Part shown: piece by piece, positions 43,387 to 51,874 of the stretch
Layout of the letters: each line of letters opens with the position of its first letter
How positions within the stretch are numbered: position 1 is the first letter of the stretch
Assembly: GCF_009852415.1 (NCBI RefSeq)
Contig: NZ_WOXS01000002.1
Location: forward strand, 4,690,001-4,754,000
Direction of reading: 5' to 3'
From: Streptomyces sp. Tu 3180
GTDB lineage: Bacteria > Actinomycetota > Actinomycetes > Streptomycetales > Streptomycetaceae
Length of the DNA stretch: 64,000 nucleotides
Notes under the pieces: generated by a model
The model's database searches: none
What the model was told of the DNA's origin: nothing
Seen by the model: only the letters and a program-made list of their open reading frames with translations
Translations under genes and position numbers: made by a program

Positions 43387-44016
43387 ATGAGTGCCGCCAG
43401 CCGCGCCCCCCAGCGCTCGAACCGCGCCACCCGCGTCCGCCGCCGCGCCGCCCTGACCGCCGGTGCCGCCGCGGTCGCACTGCTCGTCTCCGCGTGCAGC
43501 TCCGGCGGAACGTCCGGCGGGGGAGGCGACACCGGCTTCGTCACCGGCACCGACGGCATCTCCACGGTCGCCGAGGGCAAGCGCGACGCCGCGCCCGACC
43601 TGTCCGGCAAGACCCTCGAGGGCGAGCAGCTCGACGTCGCCGACTACCGGGGCAAGGTCGTCGTCCTCAACGTCTGGGGCTCCTGGTGCAACCCGTGCCG
43701 CGCGGAGGCCAAGTACTTCGCGCAGGTCTCGAAGGAGTACGCCGACCGGGGCGTGCAGTTCGTCGGCATCAACACCCGGGACGGCAGCACCCGCTCCGCC
43801 CTCGCGTTCGAGGAGGAGTTCGGCATCACCTACCCGAGCCTGTACGACCCGACGGGCAAGCTGATGCTCCGCTTCGAGAAGGGCACGCTCAACCCGCAGG
43901 CGATCCCCTCCACCCTGGTCCTGGACCGGGACGGGAAGATCGCGGCCCGCTCGCTGTCCCAGCTCGACGACGTACGGCTGCTGAAGATGCTCAAGCCGGT
44001 CCTCGCGGAGAAGTGA
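43387..44016 (+). CDS. resA: ResA/TlpA-like thiol-disulfide lipoprotein
   Basis: A 209-residue exported protein with lipobox (LLVSAC) and a thioredoxin fold. The active site is WCNPC (Trp100-Cys104), followed by the cis-Pro region AIPSTLVLDRDG. ResA reduces the haem-binding Cys pair of apocytochrome c outside the membrane. Reducing equivalents come from CcdA, encoded 1 nt downstream. It is the first gene of the four-gene cytochrome c maturation operon. Confidence 0.92.
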   Translation: MSAASRAPQRSNRATRVRRRAALTAGAAAVALLVSACSSGGTSGGGGDTGFVTGTDGISTVAEGKRDAAPDLSGKTLEGEQLDVADYRGKVVVLNVWGSWCNPCRAEAKYFAQVSKEYADRGVQFVGINTRDGSTRSALAFEEEFGITYPSLYDPTGKLMLRFEKGTLNPQAIPSTLVLDRDGKIAARSLSQLDDVRLLKMLKPVLAEK

Positions 44017-44017
44017 C

Positions 44018-44791
44018 GTGACGGCCCTGCACACGCTGGCCGCCGGCCCGGGTTACAACGACACCGTGCTCAACGGCGCCCTGCTGGTCGCCCTGCCCAT
44101 CGCCCTGCTCGGCGGGCTCGTCTCCTTCTTCTCGCCCTGCGTGCTGCCGCTGGTCCCCGGCTACCTCTCCTACGTCACCGGCGTCTCCGGCACCGACCTG
44201 GCCGAGGCCCGGCGCGGACGCATGGTCGCCGGCGCCTCCCTGTTCGTGCTCGGCTTCACCGTCGTGTTCGTCTCCGGCGGAGCCTTCTTCGGCTACTTCG
44301 GGCAGACGCTGCAGGAGCAGTCGGGCGTCCTGTCCAAGGTGCTCGGCGTCTTCATGGTCCTCATGGGCGTCTTCTTCATGGGCCTGATGCCCTGGCTCAC
44401 CCAGCGCGAGTTCCGCTTCCACAAGCGGCCGGCCACCGGGCTGGTCGGCGCCCCCGTCCTCGGCGCCCTGTTCGGCATCGGCTGGACCCCCTGCATCGGC
44501 CCCACCCTCGCCTCCGTGCTGACCCTCTCCGCCCAGCAGGAGAGCGCCGGGCGCGGCGCCGTCCTGACCGTCGCGTACTGTCTGGGGCTGGGCGTGCCCT
44601 TCGTACTCGCCGCCGTCGCCTTCCGCAAGGCGCTCGGCGCCTTCGGCTGGGTCAAGCGGCACTACGTCTGGGTCATGCGCATCGGCGGCACGATGATGAT
44701 CGTGACCGGTGTGCTGCTGCTGACCGGCGCGTGGGACAGCCTCGTGGCACAGATGCAGACCTGGTCCAACGGCTTCACTGTGGGGATCTGA
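44018..44791 (+). CDS. ccdA: cytochrome c biogenesis protein CcdA
   Basis: A 257-residue membrane protein with six helices and the two conserved Cys in FFSPCVLPLVPGYLSYVTG and GIGWTPCIGPTLASVL. It shuttles electrons from cytoplasmic thioredoxin to ResA. GTG 44018 starts 1 nt after the resA stop, so translation is coupled. Length and Cys positions match the short CcdA type without fused thioredoxin. Confidence 0.93.
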   Translation: MTALHTLAAGPGYNDTVLNGALLVALPIALLGGLVSFFSPCVLPLVPGYLSYVTGVSGTDLAEARRGRMVAGASLFVLGFTVVFVSGGAFFGYFGQTLQEQSGVLSKVLGVFMVLMGVFFMGLMPWLTQREFRFHKRPATGLVGAPVLGALFGIGWTPCIGPTLASVLTLSAQQESAGRGAVLTVAYCLGLGVPFVLAAVAFRKALGAFGWVKRHYVWVMRIGGTMMIVTGVLLLTGAWDSLVAQMQTWSNGFTVGI

Positions 44792-44795
44792 CGCG

Positions 44796-46541
44796 ATGAG
44801 CAAGACGACAACCGACGAGACCCCTGGCGGCACCGACCTCCGCGACCAGGACCAGGACCTCGGCGCCGCCGGCTCCCAGCTGTCCACCGCCCCCGAGGAG
44901 GAGCCGCCGAACCTGCCCTCCCTGGGCGTCATCGGCTGGGCCCGCTGGTTCTGGCGGCAGCTCACCTCCATGCGGGTCGCGCTGCTGCTGCTCCTGCTGC
45001 TGTCGCTCGGCGCCATCCCCGGCTCGCTCATCCCGCAGACCGGGATCGACGAGACGCGGGTCGCCGACTTCCGCGAGCGGCACGAGACCCTCGCGCCGAT
45101 CTACGACAAGCTCGGGCTGTTCAACGTCTACAGCTCGGTGTGGTTCTCGGCGATCTACCTCCTGCTGTTCGTCTCCCTCATCGGCTGCATCGTGCCCCGC
45201 ACCTGGCAGTTCGTGGACCAGCTGCGCGGCCGTCCGCCGGGCGCCCCGCGGCGGCTGACCCGGCTGCCCGCGCACACCACCTGGCGCACCGGGACCGCGC
45301 CCGAGGAGGTCCGCGAGGCCGCGCTCGCCCTGCTGAAGAAGCGCCGCTTCCGCGCCCACGTCGTCGGTGACGCCGTCGCCGCCGAGAAGGGCTACCTGCG
45401 CGAGGCCGGCAACCTGGTCTTCCACATCGCGCTGATCGTGATGCTGATCGCCTTCGGCTGGGGCCAGCTGTTCAAGTCCGAGGGCAACAAGCTGATCGTC
45501 GAGGGCGACGGCTTCTCCAACACGCTCCCGCAGTACGACGACTTCAAGTCCGGCAGTCTCTTCGACGCCGGTGACCTGGAGCCGTTCAGCTTCACGGTGA
45601 AGGAGTTCACGGGCACGTACGAGCGCAGCGGCCCCAACAAGGGGACGCCGCGCACCTACGAGGCCGGCCTCACCTACAGCGAGGGCGCCTACGGCGAGGA
45701 GAAGAAGACCACCGTCAAGGTCAACAAGCCGCTGGAGATCGGCGACGCCAAGGTCTACCTCGTCAGCCACGGCTACGCGCCCGTCGTCACCGTCCGCGAC
45801 GGCAAGGGGAAGATCGTCTTCCAGGACGCCGTGCCGCTGCTGCCGCTGGACGCCAACGTCACCTCCTCCGGCGTGGTCAAGGTCCTCGACGGCTACCGCA
45901 ACCCCGAGGGCGAGAAGGAGCAGCTCGGCTTCAACGCCTTCTTCGTGCCCACCTTCGGCGGCTCGGCCACCGGCACGATGCTCTCCCAGTTCCCGGCGCT
46001 GGACTACCCGGTGCTCGCGCTGTCCGCCTACCACGGCGACCTCAGGGCGGACTCGGGCATCCCGCAGAGCGTGTACCAGATGGACAAGAGCAAGATGAAG
46101 GAGTTCAAGGACGCCGACGGCGAGCTGTTCAAGAAGCTGCTCATGCCCGGCGAGACCATGAAGCTCCCGAACGGCGCCGGCTCGGTCACCTTCGAGAAGG
46201 ACGTCAAGGAGTGGGCCGGCTTCCAGGTCGTCCAGGAGCCGGGCGGCGGCTGGGCCCTGGGCGGTGCCGTCGCCGCGATCGGCGGCCTCGCCGCCTCCCT
46301 GTTCATCCAGCGCCGCCGCGTCTGGGTGCGCGCGGTCGAGGGCCCCGACGGCGTCACCGTCGTGGAGATGGCCGGGCTCGGCCGCAGCGAGTCCGCCAAG
46401 GTGCCCGAGGAACTCGGCGACCTCGCCGCGATCCTCTACGACCGGGCCCCCGGCGCCCCCGACCCGGAGGACGCCTCCCCGGACACCTCCGATCCCACCG
46501 ATCCCCAAGCCGCACCTGCCGAAGGGGCTGAGCAGCAGTGA
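44796..46541 (+). CDS. resB: cytochrome c biogenesis protein ResB
   Basis: The 581-residue membrane protein has four helices: TSMRVALLLLLLLSLGAIPGSLIPQ, an SVWFSAIYLLLFVSLIGCIVPR helix, NLVFHIALIVMLIAFGW, and a final one near residue 485. A large extracellular domain lies between the third and fourth. With CcsB it forms the System II haem transporter and lyase. It starts 4 nt after ccdA and overlaps ccsB. Acidic tails lie at both ends. Confidence 0.93.
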   Translation: MSKTTTDETPGGTDLRDQDQDLGAAGSQLSTAPEEEPPNLPSLGVIGWARWFWRQLTSMRVALLLLLLLSLGAIPGSLIPQTGIDETRVADFRERHETLAPIYDKLGLFNVYSSVWFSAIYLLLFVSLIGCIVPRTWQFVDQLRGRPPGAPRRLTRLPAHTTWRTGTAPEEVREAALALLKKRRFRAHVVGDAVAAEKGYLREAGNLVFHIALIVMLIAFGWGQLFKSEGNKLIVEGDGFSNTLPQYDDFKSGSLFDAGDLEPFSFTVKEFTGTYERSGPNKGTPRTYEAGLTYSEGAYGEEKKTTVKVNKPLEIGDAKVYLVSHGYAPVVTVRDGKGKIVFQDAVPLLPLDANVTSSGVVKVLDGYRNPEGEKEQLGFNAFFVPTFGGSATGTMLSQFPALDYPVLALSAYHGDLRADSGIPQSVYQMDKSKMKEFKDADGELFKKLLMPGETMKLPNGAGSVTFEKDVKEWAGFQVVQEPGGGWALGGAVAAIGGLAASLFIQRRRVWVRAVEGPDGVTVVEMAGLGRSESAKVPEELGDLAAILYDRAPGAPDPEDASPDTSDPTDPQAAPAEGAEQQ

Positions 46542-47647
46542 CTCTCGCCGCCGCGACCAACGAGAGCCTGGCGGAGATGAGCAACGTGCTCATCTACTCC
46601 GCGATGGCCGTCTACACCCTGGCGTTCTTCGCGTACATCGCCGAGTGGATCTTCGGCAGCCGCAGCAAGGTCGCCCGCACCGCCGCCGCGCTCACCCCCG
46701 GCGCGCAGGCGAGGAAGGCGCCGGCGGTCACCACCGACAGGGCCGGCGGCACCGCCGTACTGGAGCGGCCGAAGGTCGTCGTGCGGGCCGCGGCCGGCTC
46801 GCGGGACGTGCCCGACGGGCCCGGGGCGCACGGCGGGGACGAGCAGGGCGACCTCTACGGGCGGATCGCGGTCTCCCTCACCGTGCTCGCGTTCCTGCTC
46901 GCGTTCGGCGGGGTGCTCACCCGCGCGCTGTCCGTGGAGCGGGCGCCGTGGGGCAACATGTACGAGTTCAACATCACCTTCTCCACCACCGCCGTCGGCG
47001 TGTACCTCCTGCTGCTGGTGCTGAAGAAGAACGTGCGCTGGCTCGGGCTGTTCCTGACCACGTCGGTCCTCCTCGACCTCGGTCTCGCCGTCACCGTCCT
47101 GTACACCGAGAGCGACCAGCTGGTCCCCGCGCTCCACTCGTACTGGCTGTACATCCACGTCTCCACGGCGATCCTGTGCGGCGCGGTGTTCTACGTCGGC
47201 GCGTTCGCCGCGATCATGTACCTGTTCAAGGACTCCTACGAGAACAAGCTGGCGAACGGCGGCAGGCCCGGCACCTTCGCGACCTCGGTCCTGGAGCGGC
47301 TGCCCGCCTCCGCCTCGCTGGACAAGTTCGCCTACCGGGTCAACGCGGCCGTCTTCCCGCTGTGGACGTTCACGATCATCGCGGGCGCCATCTGGGCCGG
47401 CGACGCCTGGGGCCGCTACTGGGGCTGGGACCCCAAGGAGGTCTGGTCCTTCATCACCTGGGTCGCCTACGCCTGCTACCTGCACGCCCGCGCCACCGCC
47501 GGCTGGAAGGGCCGCAAGGCCGCCTACCTGGCCCTGCTCGCCTTCGGCTGCTGGCTGTTCAACTACTACGGCGTGAACATCTTCGTCTCCGGCAAGCACT
47601 CCTACGCCGACGTCGGCCTGGGCGTGCTCCAGGCCGCCGGCTTCTGA
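46538..47647 (+). CDS. ccsB: System II cytochrome c synthetase subunit CcsB
   Basis: A 369-residue polytopic membrane protein with the Trp-rich WWD haem-handling motif WGRYWGWDPKEVWSFITW (about residue 290) and conserved His in HVSTAILCGAVFYVG and HARATAGWKG. With ResB it presents haem to apocytochrome c. GTG 46538 overlaps the resB stop. A 16-bp perfect hairpin ends the operon. The N-terminal loop between helices 1 and 2 is unusually long and Ala-rich. Confidence 0.94.
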   Translation: MTLAAATNESLAEMSNVLIYSAMAVYTLAFFAYIAEWIFGSRSKVARTAAALTPGAQARKAPAVTTDRAGGTAVLERPKVVVRAAAGSRDVPDGPGAHGGDEQGDLYGRIAVSLTVLAFLLAFGGVLTRALSVERAPWGNMYEFNITFSTTAVGVYLLLLVLKKNVRWLGLFLTTSVLLDLGLAVTVLYTESDQLVPALHSYWLYIHVSTAILCGAVFYVGAFAAIMYLFKDSYENKLANGGRPGTFATSVLERLPASASLDKFAYRVNAAVFPLWTFTIIAGAIWAGDAWGRYWGWDPKEVWSFITWVAYACYLHARATAGWKGRKAAYLALLAFGCWLFNYYGVNIFVSGKHSYADVGLGVLQAAGF

Positions 47648-47665
47648 CGCACCGCCCACCGCCGA

Positions 47666-47701
47666 GGCCGGTTCCCGTGACCCACGTCACGGGAACCGGC
47701 C
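47666..47701 (+). terminator. strong terminator of the resA-ccsB operon
   Basis: A perfect 16-bp stem (47666-47681 with 47686-47701) and tetraloop CCAC, starting 19 bp past the ccsB stop. It is one of the clearest intrinsic terminators in the window. Confidence 0.88.
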
Positions 47702-47726
47702 TTCGCCGTGCGGACAGGCAAGGAGC

Positions 47727-48341
47727 GTGGACACGAATCTGCGGAGACGCATCCGCGCGGGGGACCACGACGCCTTCGGCGACCTCTTCGACGCGTACGC
47801 GCGCTCCGTCTACAACCATGCCTTCCGGCTCACCGGCGACTGGGCGAGCGCCGAGGACGTCGTCTCCCTGACCTTCCTGGACGCCTGGCGGCTGCGCGCC
47901 AAGCTCGACGAGGAGGGCGGTTCGCCCCGGCCCTGGCTGCTCGGCATCGCGACCAACGTCACGCGCAACACCCGCCGCGCCGCCCGGAGACACGCGGCCG
48001 CCGTGGCCCGCCTGCCGCGCGACGGGGCCGTGCGCGACTTCGCCGACGAGGTCGCGGGACGCGTGGACGACACGGCGCAACTGGCCCTCGTGCGGACCGC
48101 GCTGGCGAAGCTGCGCCGCCCCGAACGCGAGGTGCTGGCGCTGTGCGTGTGGTCCGGACTGGACTACGCCGCCGCGGCCCGGGCCCTCGGCGTGCCCGTC
48201 GGCACCGTCCGGTCCCGCCTCTCCCGCGCCCGGACGAAGCTCGCGAAACACCTCGAAGAAACGGAACCCCCCGCACACCGCGGACAGGGGAAAGGTGACC
48301 GCACCACCGCGGTCGGGCCCCTGAGGGAGGAAAACCGATGA
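47727..48341 (+). CDS. ECF RNA polymerase sigma factor
   Basis: A 204-residue ECF sigma factor. Region 2 is AFGDLFDAYARSVYNHAFRLTGDWASAEDVVSLTFLDAWRLR; region 4 is LRRPEREVLALCVWSGLDYAAAARALGVPVGTVRSRLSRARTKLA. GTG 47727 follows AAGGAG by only one base, too close for normal initiation. A leaderless mRNA or low translation is possible. The next gene overlaps the stop (ATGA) and encodes its usual CU044_5270 partner. Confidence 0.9.
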   Translation: MDTNLRRRIRAGDHDAFGDLFDAYARSVYNHAFRLTGDWASAEDVVSLTFLDAWRLRAKLDEEGGSPRPWLLGIATNVTRNTRRAARRHAAAVARLPRDGAVRDFADEVAGRVDDTAQLALVRTALAKLRRPEREVLALCVWSGLDYAAAARALGVPVGTVRSRLSRARTKLAKHLEETEPPAHRGQGKGDRTTAVGPLREENR

Positions 48342-49285
48342 ACCGGCTCCCCGAGCTCCCGGAGCTTCCGGAGAGAGACCTTCCGCCGGCCCGTCACCGA
48401 CTCCTCAAGGAGCATCTGATGACCGAGATCCGGCGCGAGGACCCGGCACCGGCCCCCGGACGGAGCAAGTGGCTCCGGCCCGCGCTCGCCGCGGCGGCCG
48501 TCGCGACCGCCGCCGCCGTCACCCTCGTGGTCCTCCCGTCCGGTGACGGCGGAGCGAGTGCGCAGCCACCCGGCAGGGCGACGGTCGCGCTGCTGGAGGA
48601 CATCGCCCTCGCGGCCGAGCGCCGGCCGGACCACGGCGCCGTCAGGGACGACCAGTACGTGTACATCGACAGCAAGGTGTCCTTCTCGCAGACCGGTGAG
48701 GGGACGAAGACGAAGATCCAGCCGCTGCACCGGCTGGAGACCTGGCACGCGGTGGACGGCACCCGCGCGGGACTGGTGCGCGAGACGGGCCGGGGCGAGT
48801 GGACCGGTGAACCCGACGCGCAGCCCGGGGAACCCGGTTACGAGGTCACCACCAACTACCGCCACCTCTCCACGCTCCCCACCGACCCGGACGCGATGTA
48901 CGAGTGGCTGCGGAGCACGGCGTCGAAGTACAGCGGGCAGGAGACCGAGCAGGCCATGTTCGTGCTGGTCGCCGACCTGGTCCGGGACGCCCTCGTGCCG
49001 CCGGAGCAGAGCGCCGCGCTCTACCGGGCCGTCGCGAGGATCCCGGGCGTGACGCTCGTCGAGAACGCGGTCGACGCCGTCGGACGCAAGGGCGTCGCGA
49101 TCACCCGGGAGGACCCGGACAACCCCACCCGTGATGAGTGGATCTTCGACAGGAGGACCTTCGAGTTCCTCGGGGAGCGCAGTGTGGCGGTCGAGGACCA
49201 CGCGGACGTGGAGAAGGGCACGGTCACCAGCAACACGGCCGTGCTCCGCCGCGCGGTCGTGGACGAGGCGGGCCGACGGCCGTAA
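48338..49285 (+). CDS. CU044_5270 family membrane-anchored protein
   Basis: A 315-residue protein with a short cytoplasmic N-terminus, a transmembrane helix (ALAAAAVATAAAVTLVVLP, about 48-67) and an extracellular domain with alternating beta strands (QYVYIDSKVSF...HRLETWHAVDGTRAGLVRETGRGEW). Such proteins typically follow ECF sigma genes of this type and may act as membrane-bound sensors or anti-sigma-like partners. No zinc motif is visible. Coupled to the sigma gene by ATGA. Confidence 0.8.
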   Translation: MNRLPELPELPERDLPPARHRLLKEHLMTEIRREDPAPAPGRSKWLRPALAAAAVATAAAVTLVVLPSGDGGASAQPPGRATVALLEDIALAAERRPDHGAVRDDQYVYIDSKVSFSQTGEGTKTKIQPLHRLETWHAVDGTRAGLVRETGRGEWTGEPDAQPGEPGYEVTTNYRHLSTLPTDPDAMYEWLRSTASKYSGQETEQAMFVLVADLVRDALVPPEQSAALYRAVARIPGVTLVENAVDAVGRKGVAITREDPDNPTRDEWIFDRRTFEFLGERSVAVEDHADVEKGTVTSNTAVLRRAVVDEAGRRP

Positions 49286-49648
49286 CCGGCCGCCCCCTCA
49301 CGTCCGGCGTCCTCGCTCCACAGCTGTGGACGACGCGCGGTGGATCCCCGCGTCCTCGCGGTGCGCTCCGGACCGTCCAGCGGCACGATCCCCACGCCGT
49401 GGCCGGCCCTGCCCGGGCAGGGCCGGCCGGCGCCGGACGGGGGCGTCGCTCCCGGCGGGACCGGCACGGGCCTTTGCGCGGACGGTCACCGGACCCATCG
49501 GTTCCCTGCGGCCCGGACCGGCGCGGAGCGGGCGGTCCCCGGGGACGCCGGTCCGTGCCGGGCCCGCGTCGGGACCGCCGGACCCGCTCTGTACCCTGGC
49601 CCGATCATCGCCGCATGGTCGGCAGTTGGCCCCGGGTGGGAGGAAGTC
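49286..49648. other. 363-bp spacer with a 28-bp palindrome
   Basis: No gene is supported. A perfect palindrome covers 49401-49428 (12-bp arms, CCGG centre) and may be the terminator of the sigma/CU044 unit. TACCCT at 49592-49597 is a candidate -10 for the next gene, whose ribosome site GGGAGGAAG is clear. Confidence 0.6.
49401..49428. terminator. 28-bp perfect palindrome
   Basis: Arms 49401-49412 and 49417-49428 are perfectly complementary, with CCGG between them. It lies about 115 bp after the CU044_5270 stop. It is either a terminator hairpin or a dimeric protein-binding site. Confidence 0.5.
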
Positions 49649-50416
49649 ATGGGTGCCGCACCGGTACTTGAGGAGCTGCGGGAGGTCTGCCAGCCGCAGG
49701 CCAAGCTGGCGAGCCGCAACGGCGAGCACTGGGCCGGCCGGCTCTACATGCGCAGGATCTCCCTGCGCACCACCCGCCACCTGGTGCGCACCCCGGTCAC
49801 CCCGGACCAGCTGACCTGGACCATGGTGGTCTGCGGGGTCGCCGCCGGCGCCGCGCTGATGATCCCCGGCCTGACCGGCGCGGTCCTCGCCGTGGTCCTC
49901 ATGCAGCTGTTCCTGCTCTTCGACTGCGTGGACGGCGAGGTCGCCCGCTGGAAGGGCCAGAACAGCGCGGCCGGCATCTACGTCGACCGGCTCGGCGCGT
50001 ACCTCGCCGACGCCGCGCTGATGGCGGGCGCCGGCTACCGGGCGGCCGAGTCGGGCGCCGGCGGCTGGCTGTCGGTCGGCATCGCCACCGCCCTCGGCGT
50101 CGTCCTGCTCAAGGCGTCCACCGACCTGGTGGACGTGGCCCGCGCCCGGCGCGGACTGGCCGTCGCCGACGACGAGTCCACCCGCCCGCGCTCCCAGGGT
50201 GTGGCCACCGTGCGCCGGATCGCCGCCGCGTTCAGGATCCACCGGGTGACCAACGGCATCGAGGCCTCCCTCGTCCTGCTGGCCGCGGCCGTCGCCGACG
50301 CGGCGACCGGCGGCATCGAGCCGACGCGCTGGGCGCTGGGCGCGCTGGCCGTCATCACGTGGGTGATGGTCCCGGCCCATCTGCTGTCGATCCTGTCGTC
50401 GTCGCGGCTGCGCTGA
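49649..50416 (+). CDS. CDP-alcohol phosphatidyltransferase family protein
   Basis: A 255-residue membrane enzyme with the family motif DGEVAR-N9-G-N3-D-N3-D, here DCVDGEVARWKGQNSAAGIY followed by VDRLGAYLAD. The Asp residues bind metal and the CDP headgroup. Five or six helices follow. It makes a phospholipid or phospholipid-like ester from CDP-alcohol. The inositol- or glycerol-phosphate acceptor cannot be told from sequence alone. ATG 49649 follows GGGAGGAAG. Its last 62 bp overlap the convergent regulator gene. Confidence 0.88.
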   Translation: MGAAPVLEELREVCQPQAKLASRNGEHWAGRLYMRRISLRTTRHLVRTPVTPDQLTWTMVVCGVAAGAALMIPGLTGAVLAVVLMQLFLLFDCVDGEVARWKGQNSAAGIYVDRLGAYLADAALMAGAGYRAAESGAGGWLSVGIATALGVVLLKASTDLVDVARARRGLAVADDESTRPRSQGVATVRRIAAAFRIHRVTNGIEASLVLLAAAVADAATGGIEPTRWALGALAVITWVMVPAHLLSILSSSRLR

Positions 50417-51125
50417 GGTACTCCAGGTATCCGTGGAGGGCGCCCGCGCCCTCCAGCATGGCCCTCGTGCGGGCGGTGAGCGCCTCGCCCCGCGCGCCGA
50501 TCGCCGCCCGCAGCGCCTCGCTGCCGCCCTCGCGGCGCATCCCCTCCAGCACCGGGCGGATCTGGTCGAAGAGGTGATGGCTGCGGCGCAGCGTGTGGAC
50601 GATCCGGGCGTCGCGCACCTCCGCCGGGCCGTACACGCGGTACCGCGTGCCGCGTTCGCGCCGCGGGGCCAGCAGCCCGGCCGCCTCCCACACCCGCAGC
50701 GCCGACGTCCGTACGCCCAGCAGCGCGGCCACCTCCCCGATCCGCAGCCCCGCGCGGGGCACCGGAGCGGGCTCCTCCCCGGCCGGCGCCCCCAGTGCCT
50801 CCAGCGCCTCGCGCGCCGCGCGCAGGGAGGCCCGCTCCTCGTGCAGCGCGGCGTGCGCGGCGTCGACCAGGGCGAGCGCGGCCGGCACGTCGCCGTCGTG
50901 CACGGTCCGCATCACCGGGGTCGCCGTCACCGGCCCGTACCCCCCGAGCAGGGCCCGGTAGGCCAGCAGCGCCCGCCGGTGCGCCTCGCCGAAGACCCGG
51001 TGGCCGGAGGGGGTCCGCGTCGCGGGCGGCAGGACGCCGCTCTCCTCGTAGTTGCGGATCTGCTGCGTCGAGACCCCGGCCAGCCGGGCCAGGTCGACGG
51101 AGCGCAGGCGGCGTTGTCCGGACAT
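50355..51125 (-). CDS. TioE-type MerR regulator with two HTH domains
   Basis: A 256-residue protein with two MerR-like helix-turn-helix units: residues about 6-75 (RSVDLARLAGVSTQQIRNYEESGVLPPATRTPSGHRVF) and about 125-190 (LRIGEVAALLGVRTSALRVWEAAGLLAPRRERGTRYRVYGPAEVRDARI). The double-MerR form is known as the TioE family. A C-terminal helical segment completes it. No effector is known. Its 3' end overlaps the CDP-alcohol gene by 62 bp antisense. Confidence 0.85.
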   Translation of the reverse strand: MSGQRRLRSVDLARLAGVSTQQIRNYEESGVLPPATRTPSGHRVFGEAHRRALLAYRALLGGYGPVTATPVMRTVHDGDVPAALALVDAAHAALHEERASLRAAREALEALGAPAGEEPAPVPRAGLRIGEVAALLGVRTSALRVWEAAGLLAPRRERGTRYRVYGPAEVRDARIVHTLRRSHHLFDQIRPVLEGMRREGGSEALRAAIGARGEALTARTRAMLEGAGALHGYLEYLSAAATTTGSTADGPGPSPT

Positions 51126-51135
51126 CGGTGCGAGG

Positions 51136-51732
51136 CTACTCCGCGCTGATCGAACGCCAGATCCGTTCCGGCAGGAGGCGTGCGGCCTCGTCCAGGTCGA
51201 CGTCGCCGAAGTCGGCGAGCCAGCGCCGTGCCGTGCCGACGACCGGGCCGAGCACCAGGGACTCGATCAGGGGGATCGGGAGCGGAGCCACCTCGCCGGC
51301 CTCGATCCGGGGCCGCAGCCACTGTGCGAACGCCGAGACCCTGGCCTCCTGGGTGTCGCGCAGCTCCCTGCCCCGCTCCATGCCGACCCGGTCCGCCCGC
51401 GAGGAGTGCACGAGCAGCGCGGCGGCCCGGTTCTCCCGAACGAACGTCAGATAGGTGCGGGTGAGGACGTCCACGCCCTCGCGGGCCGTGCGGGCCGACA
51501 CCAGGGCCGTGGCCAGTTCGCCCAGCAGCCGGCCCAGCCAGCGCTGGGTGAGTGCCTCGTACAGCCCGTCGATGCTGCCGAAGTGGTGGTAGAGGCTGCC
51601 CAGGCTGACCCCGCTGGCCCGGGTGACCGCGCTGACGGTGAGTCCCTGCTCGCCCGACTCCCCGTAGACGCGCAGGGCCGCGTCCAGGAGCTGCTCGGCG
51701 GTGACCTCGCCGCGGTGCTGCTTGGGGCTCAT
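51136..51732 (-). CDS. TetR family transcriptional regulator
   Basis: A 198-residue regulator with TetR HTH (TAEQLLDAALRVYGESGEQGLTVSAVTRASGVSLGSLYHHFGSIDGLYEAL) and a helical ligand domain. It is 10 nt upstream of the TioE-like gene on the same strand, so the two regulators may be co-transcribed. A palindrome around TTCTAGAA sits just upstream and probably mediates autoregulation. Confidence 0.87.
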   Translation of the reverse strand: MSPKQHRGEVTAEQLLDAALRVYGESGEQGLTVSAVTRASGVSLGSLYHHFGSIDGLYEALTQRWLGRLLGELATALVSARTAREGVDVLTRTYLTFVRENRAAALLVHSSRADRVGMERGRELRDTQEARVSAFAQWLRPRIEAGEVAPLPIPLIESLVLGPVVGTARRWLADFGDVDLDEAARLLPERIWRSISAE

Positions 51733-51754
51733 CGCAGGGTCGTCGTCCCCTTCT

Positions 51755-51780
51755 GGAATGAATTTCTAGAATCCTCTTCC
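51755..51780. promoter_or_regulatory. probable TetR operator
   Basis: The 26-bp element has symmetric arms GGAA (51755-51758) and TTCC (51777-51780) about a perfect TTCTAGAA core (51764-51771). It is AT-rich in a GC-rich genome and lies 23 bp before the TetR start, as expected for autorepression. Confidence 0.6.
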
Positions 51781-51874
51781 AATCCTAGCCCGGGCTGATT
51801 CAGACTGGTCCCAGCCGGCGTGCGTGTCCGCCCGTGAGGTGCGGGGGAACGGGCGGGCCGCCGTCGGTCGAGCG

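Noticed and set aside
41053..44034. 993-codon minus-strand frame opposite hemL to resA
   Set aside because: It covers four confident genes on the plus strand and has no recognisable domain.
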